From Pinus tabuliformis (lineage: Eukaryota; Streptophyta; Pinopsida; Pinales; Pinaceae), in NCBI GenBank assembly GCA_031772625.1, contig CM062818.1, positions 211,909,742 to 211,973,741 on the forward strand: DNA of 64,000 nt, written 5' to 3'. The notes beneath the pieces were generated by a model that was not told the DNA's origin, searched no databases, and saw only the letters and a program-made list of their open reading frames with translations. The position numbers were made by a program, and so were the translations under genes. This document shows, piece by piece, positions 58,753 to 64,000 of this stretch. Positions within the stretch are counted from its first letter, which is position 1. The number at the start of each line of letters is the position of its first letter.

Positions 58753-59578
58753 TGTTGGGGCATTTGTTTTGATTTTGAAAAGATTTTGATTATTTTGGCT
58801 TACTGAAGGACGAGGAGGAAATAGGTGGTCGCAACAATGTTAGGTTGAGGGGAAGACACCTGGATAGTAGAGCAGGAACAGGAAGTTGTGGCAAAGTGTC
58901 AGTTGAAGGCAGAGGCATCCGAGCGGAGAGGAGGGATGAGTGGCAGCCAAGGGAAAGAATTGTCGAGTGGGAACTAGTAGCCTAGGTGGCAGCGGAAATA
59001 AAAAAGGAGAAAGCCTGGAAGGAAGAGGGGTTGGTTGTTGTTGTTGTTGGTGTTGCGAATGGGATGGTTGGTTGCGGCAGGACAGAACCAGAATGCAGAG
59101 ACATGGCCTAGCATGAACCCTAAGTTAAAGAACGAGCCTGTGAGTCTGTAAACATGTATTCCTTGTAATAATCTATGGCAAATGCTGATATGTCATGTAA
59201 TAGTCTACTGTTGAATTAATATGAAGTAAAGTCCATACTGGCTTCTTAGCATGATGTGTATGGTTGTTTATGATGTGGCGACCCATTTAAAATTTGAAAT
59301 ATCTTGTAAGATTCGTGCGTGTAGTAGTTTCTTAGTATTGGACAGTATGTTGTTATCTTGATTATGTATGTGATGTTTTTATATATATTATTGGTTGATG
59401 CATCCTTGATTCCATGACAAACCCTTCTTAGTTCTGGTCGCAGCATGCCTCGGGTGAGACTCCTTACCCCTTGGGTAAGGTGAAAATGCCGACATTGTCC
59501 TAGACTACAACGATCCATTATTGGCTCCCCGCGCTTGAACCCAAGGTCTTCACCCCTGATGACTCTTTTGTGCCAATA
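58753..59578 (+). repeat. Solo LTR of the element B family
   Basis: 826 bases from TGTTGGGGC to CCAATA, flanked by the perfect 5-base duplication GAGGA (58748-58752 and 59579-59583). It is followed by unrelated sequence, not by a primer binding site. A perfect TSD around one LTR means a full element once stood here and was reduced by LTR-LTR recombination. Confidence 0.92.
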
Positions 59579-59583
59579 GAGGA

Positions 59584-61977
59584 GCCAAGGTGAAAATTCC
59601 TTTGCATGTACAAATTAGGGTGTATTTATAGCCAAGGGTAAAACTAGCCCTTGTGACTGTTCGACTTCCCTCATGACTGTTTGAATTATTTGACTCTTCA
59701 ACTTTACATGACTCTTCATATGACATGTGGGTCTCCTGGACTTCCACGTTACATTACATTGATTTACACAATATGGCCCACAATAGTGATGTGGCTGACA
59801 TGACTCATGACACGACTTGACACGACAGTGCTAGTATGTCCATGCTTCTGTTGGTGCACATGTCGAGCTGCAGTGCTGCTAAGTGATGGGTGTGCTCTGG
59901 GTGTATCACAACTTCACCTCCGCATGGAAAGGTGTGCGAGTCTTCGATGGTTTTGGTGTTCGCTTGATGTTGCATGTGCCTGTCGCTCCTTTGCTTATTC
60001 CTTGGCATGTTTCACATGTCCGTCTGTTCGCAAAAACATTTCCTCCCATGCATCCTCTGTTCACGAGAAAATATCACGTGCATCGTTGGTTTTTTAGTTC
60101 ACGAGCAAATCTCCTTGCATGTGCTTTCCTTGTTCATCGCATCCATCATCGTGTCATGTATTATCTATGTATATATATGATATGCACTCACTCATGATGA
60201 GACGACATCAAATCCATAAACCTCCTAGTCTACCATGATGCATAGCCATTCGCTTTCGAATGCAAGTGAGTGGGAGAGAGGACAAGGCTATGAAACTGTG
60301 CAAGGAAAGTTTCAAGCTGGGATGCGGGCTTCGGGCGCTGCCAGTGAAAATTGTGTATAAGTCACTGGGAGACTGAGATGGAAAATCCAGACTAGTAGTG
60401 ATTGTATATTGGATCTGGCTTGGCTGGCAGGAAGATCTACGTAATTTTTTGGAGGAAGCAGTGCAAGCAATAGAGGGGCTTGGAAGAAAAAATTGCACAA
60501 TTCCTCCTAGGAGCTAGTAGCAGATTGCAGGAAGCTTGTCGGGAAAAAATGCACATTTTTTTTAGGGAGCTGGTAGAAGGCTACGGGATTGTTGGTGACA
60601 AAGATTGCGCAATTGCTGGGAGGTTGACCTGGTGAACACCTCTGCGTAGATTCTGAGCTAAGTGAGTTGCTGGAAAGCTAGGGGACTTCTCATGAAATTT
60701 GAGTAGTTTTCTTGTTGAGCAGTTAGGCGGCTGACTGGGTGGCTGGCTGGAAAAAATGCACAATCTTTTAAGGGAGATAGGGAAGGACAATGGGTGTCTG
60801 TCCGGCCTATCTGTACAGTTTCCTAAATGAGATGAGCGGGAAAGGTCTACAACTTTTGTGCTAATTTTTGGGAGAGTGAGTCCTAGGGTCACTGTCTGGT
60901 CAAACCCTCTGGTTGACCAGCAGCAGGCTTGGTTGATTAGCTTGCCGGCAGCATAGATTGAGATGGCTTGCTGAGAAACTTATGCGTTGTTATGCGTGAC
61001 AATCGATCGAGTCGGTTATGGGGTGGAGGTCTGGCTGATGGAGGGTGATATGGTTGTTAGAACTTCAGAAAATGATTAAGTGTGTGAGCGAGTGAATTTG
61101 TGCATACATGACCTTGCGAGCACACGCCCAACATGACTTGATGACAAGATGCTTCAAACCATAAAGACAACATATACTCATCATGATTGATCGATAATGC
61201 GAGTGACAAGTGTGACGCTTGTGAAGATCGTTGAACGACTACAACAACTCTTGCGCAATAGTGTATACATCTTTGTGTGTGAGTGCGACGAATGTTTACA
61301 TAGCGAATACAACTTGCACACACAAAGAAGGACCTTGTGCATGACCAAAACATGGTTGCAAGCGTGACATTGTGACCAACATGAAAAAAGATGTTCGTTG
61401 AATGGTTAAGCAAGGAGGGTGCAAAGACTCAACATGATCTCACAGGGTGAGCGCGAGTGCATGCAAATATCAAGTAAAATCCATGGGAGGCTCCAAAATT
61501 GGATGTAGGCCAAAATTTTGGAGGGTGTTGTAGTCGCTACAACACTTGGAGACACACTGGTTGAATTCCATATTCTCTGTTTAGGTCCATTTACAGCACA
61601 AGGCCTTGGTCTTTCAGGGAGTATTGAATCGATGTGCGGGTTACTTCAGCTTCCCAACTTACCACATGGATAGACATGGTTAACCATTCTCCAACTAAGT
61701 CAAACACAACGAAAGTTTCATCTTGATCACAGTGTTTCAAATTCGGGAAGGGAAGTTTGGCTTAGGAGTTAAAAAATTTAAGAGTATAAGTTTTCATCTC
61801 TGGTGTTACTCCACTGTCAGCAGGCCTAGACATTACCCCAACGAAGTCATGCAGGAATACACACATTTCTCCACTACTAGTGAGCCTGGTCAATACCTCA
61901 GTGGAGTTTCATGCTTCAACTCTCTCCGCAGGAAGCCTTTATCTTCTTTTGCCTTTGTATTTTTTTAAAGAGGACTA
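59584..61977. other. Intergenic stretch with no recognisable gene
   Basis: No supported coding region on either strand; open stretches are short and lack family motifs. Part of it (60482-60805) has degenerate tandem repeats; 61491-61545 has two adjacent inverted repeats; about 61800-61920 has two loosely similar units of about 60 bases containing CTCCACT. It may be an old non-coding element or plain intergenic DNA. Confidence 0.55.
60482..60805 (+). repeat. Degenerate tandem repeat, unit about 57-60 bases
   Basis: Units start GGAAAAAA(T)TGCACA and continue with AGGGAGCTGGTAG-like sequence: 60482-60541, 60542-60598, a partial unit from 60599 and another at 60749-60805. They are strongly diverged. 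Confidence 0.5.
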
Positions 61978-62379
61978 TGCATAGGAACTTATTTATTTTT
62001 GGGGCAGAAGAGGGATCCCGACTTATTGAGAGTAGAAGAGGTTGTTCTATTAGGAAACCATCTCACAAAAAGATAAAAAGCTAGATCAACGCCTTAGAAT
62101 TCAGCCTCTTCGAGGGGGAAACCTCCTTTACATTAGACAAATGAACAATTCTTGGATGATTCAAATGAAAAAACCTCTTTTATACATATAGGAGTCTAAG
62201 GGGACACAATATAACCAAGCCAACCTAACAATAATAATATAAAGGCACAAAAATAACAATAGTGGGATTCTATGGGGCACAATAATAACAATATGGGGAC
62301 AATAGGGGCACAACAATAACAATAAGGGATACAATGAAAATAGTAATGGGGGAATCACTAGTATTATAGGGACCTAACA
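61978..62379 (-). repeat. Element H 3' LTR (outer end approximate)
   Basis: On the - strand it starts TGTTAGGTCCC at 62379. The TATA box TATAAAAGAGG lies at 62184-62174. The outer end is placed at TGCATAGG (61978) because of the TG start and the length usual for such LTRs; without the second LTR it is uncertain by tens of bases or more. Confidence 0.6.
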
Positions 62380-62394
62380 TGCCCCTCTCCTTCA
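62380..62394 (-). promoter_or_regulatory. Element H polypurine tract
   Basis: GAAGGAGAGGGGCA on the - strand directly before the LTR start. Confidence 0.85.
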
Positions 62395-62424
62395 AAAAAG
62401 TGTGTCCTCAACGCTTGAGTAGTT

Positions 62425-62790
62425 CTAGGTGCTTCTGTATAAATTCTCAACCTCCCATGTGGAATCTTCAACGTGTAAGTTCTTCCACTTGATGAGATAC
62501 TCTGAAATTGATTGATTTTTTAGTTGTTGAGTTCTTGTTTCTTTGACTACTTCAGGGTCCAATATGATTTTTCCTTCCTCATCAAGTTTTGGAAATATTG
62601 TTTGAATTGGAATATTGTCACCTATAACCTTCTTTAGGCATGAAACATGGAAAATTGGGTGCACTCGGGAAGCTGCAAGAAGTTCCAATTTGTATGCCAT
62701 AGTACCGATCTTTTGCAACACCTTGTACAGACCATAATAATTTGGTGATAATTTATTATCCTTATTAGCTTGCTTGAGGGACATTTATTT
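62425..62790 (-). pseudogene. Element H integrase C-terminus with chromodomain (fossil)
   Basis: An open stretch of 119 codons starts in the integrase C-terminal domain (KLSPNYYGLYKVLQKIGTMA, VHPIFHVSCLKK) and ends in a chromodomain (SEYLIKWKNLHVEDSTWEVE). Chromodomains bind methylated histone H3 and steer insertion to heterochromatin in chromoviruses. The stop is at the normal end of pol. Confidence 0.92.
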
Positions 62791-62869
62791 ATATGGTTGT
62801 AGCCGTAGGAATAGCCAATCACCTACATCAAAACTTCTTTCGCTGCGATGTTGATCTGCCTGCTGTTTC

Positions 62870-63700
62870 ATTCTATTCTACGCCAAGGTAAGGTTATCCT
62901 TTAAGAGTTGGAGAACTTGTTGCTGATGCAGGACGTGATCTTCCATTGCTTGAACCTTCGAATTTTCTCTTAAATATGATGTGGTGGATCGTGGATGGTA
63001 TCCATAAAGTGCCATAAATGGGGTCATTTTTGTTGCAGTATGGAAGGAAGTGTTATACCACCATTCAACCAGAGGCAACCATTTGACCCATTGTATCTAT
63101 TTATCAGATACAAAGCAACAAAGATATCCTTCCAAACATTTGTTTACTATCTCAGTTTGCCCATTGGATTGAGGATGATAAGATGAGCTATGAGCTAACT
63201 GAGTCCCAAGACAAGAAAATAATTTTATCCAAAAATTTCCGGTGAAAATGGGATCTTTGTCGCTTACAATAATCTTTGGATTTCCATGTAGCTTTTGAAT
63301 TATTTCCATAAATGCAATAGAAACTGTACTCACTTTAAATGGATGAGATAATGCACAAAAGTGTGCATACTTGGTAAGTCTGTCAACTACCACCATGTTA
63401 ACACTCTTTCCTTTGGACTTGGGTAAACCTATGATAAAATCCATTGAAACCTCCTCCCAACATTGGCTTGGAATGGATAAGGGTTGTAATAGTCCTGGGG
63501 TCTTAATTGTCTCAACTTTATTTTGTTGGCAAACCAAAAATTCCACCACAAACTTTTGAAAATCTGATTTAAGGCCATCCCAAAAAATATCCTTCTTAAC
63601 CCTGTGGTAGGTTTTTAGAAATCCTGAGTGCCCTCCTAAGGGAGAGGTGTGCAATTGCCTAAGAATCTTTTGTTTGAGTTTGAAATTCTTACATAGGTAT
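62870..63700 (-). pseudogene. Element H integrase zinc-binding and core domains (fossil)
   Basis: A 185-codon open stretch (63654-63097) has the zinc-binding start (TSPLGGHSGFLKTYHRVKKD), then WEEVSMDFIIGLPKSKGKS, VDRLTKYAHFCALSHPF, IIVSDKDPIFTGNFW and SSYHPQSNGQTEIVNKCLEG, which include the D-D-E core blocks. The following part (63078-62878) has EWWYNTSFHTATKMTPFMAL. The reading is interrupted between these. Confidence 0.92.
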
Positions 63701-64000
63701 AATCGATCCTTGTACCATAACGAATCATTTTACCAGATAAATGTATCAGATGTATTGGGATCTTGTTGTATCTTTTGAATGAGTGCCCACACTTCCTCAT
63801 CATTCTTCCATTCATCCCTTGCTTCGCTTATCCAATCTGGCTAGATAATAGAAATGGTGCAAAGAAATGCTTCCACATCCCCATCCTTTCTTGAGAGTGC
63901 ATCTACCACAACATTTTTCTTCCCTTTTTTGTAGATGATTTCAAAGTCATAGCCCAAAATCTTTGTGACCCATTTTTGCTGCTCTTCTGAAGATAATCTT
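63701..64000 (-). pseudogene. Element H RNase H end and linker (fossil)
   Basis: At the window edge the - strand encodes the C-terminal RNase H motif of gypsy elements (WVTKILGYDFEIIYKKGKKN, then VVVDALSRKDGDVEAFL), followed by the linker to integrase. RT lies beyond the window. Confidence 0.85.

Larger units (their letters stand above)
61978..64000 (-). mobile_element. Element H: chromovirus (Ty3/gypsy with chromodomain), 3' part
   Basis: Pol enters from the right edge on the - strand with the end of RNase H, then integrase with a C-terminal chromodomain, a short spacer, a polypurine tract and the 3' LTR. The GGHSG integrase start and the short LTR suggest the Reina clade; this is an inference. 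The frame is broken, with several interruptions in the visible part. The 5' part lies outside the window. Confidence 0.88.

Noticed and set aside
59807-60197. Overlapping + strand open stretches in gene-free DNA that look cysteine-rich
   Set aside because: Three frames are open over the same bases, which points to base composition; no family motif, splice pattern or promoter was seen.
1-64000. A host gene, defence island or other non-transposon gene system
   Set aside because: Every convincing coding block belongs to an LTR retrotransposon; remaining stretches have no supported ORF, splice pattern or RNA gene.

Overview
The window looks like intergenic DNA from a large plant genome, most likely a gymnosperm (conifer-type). 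I recognise no host protein gene, tRNA or rRNA. About 95 percent of the 64 kb is LTR retrotransposon sequence, mostly decayed. The conifer inference rests on very long Tat/Ogre-type LTRs, on LTR-borne ORFs of a kind I associate from memory with conifer 'hypothetical proteins', and on a gymnosperm-like Ty3/gypsy element with a long extra ORF after integrase. It is not proven by the sequence alone.

The layout is a nest of insertions. The oldest layer is gypsy element B (+ strand). Its 5' LTR ends at 5691, its 3' LTR is 57320-58156, and its body is scattered between them: gag, protease, a second gag-like block, RT and RNase H at 5739-11475; integrase at 29540-30730; a post-integrase ORF in pieces at 31337-31604, 48985-50686 and 56106-57319. 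Five insertions split it. Copia element A (SIRE-like, 3' part only, 1-4936) sits in B's 5' LTR. Giant Tat/Ogre-type element C (11476-29496, - strand, 18.0 kb, LTRs about 5.7 kb) sits between B's RNase H and integrase. Pol-less element D (31605-48979, + strand) sits after integrase, and pol-less element F (33089-44203, - strand, LTRs about 4.4-4.5 kb) lies inside D's 5' LTR. Gag-only element E (50687-56100, + strand) sits in B's post-integrase ORF.

Boundaries were set from TG...CA ends, paired LTRs, primer binding sites and target-site duplications (TSDs): CATCC for D, AGGGG/TGGGG for F, CCTAC for E. To the right of B are the start of a second B-family copy (58157-58473), a solo B-family LTR (58753-59578, TSD GAGGA), about 2.4 kb with no recognisable gene, and the 3' part of a chromodomain gypsy element H (61978-64000, - strand) running off the window.

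LTR pairs compared by eye give an age order that agrees with the nesting: B about 15 percent diverged, E about 12, C about 6-8, D about 4-5, F about 3-4. These are sampled estimates, not computed alignments. The observations most worth following are the protein-coding ORFs inside the LTRs of C and F, the second RNase H of C placed before RT, the second gag-like block of B placed between protease and RT, the G-patch in gag-only element E, and the shared tRNA-Arg priming signals that link pol-less F to C-type elements. I see no host defence, metabolic or other gene system here.
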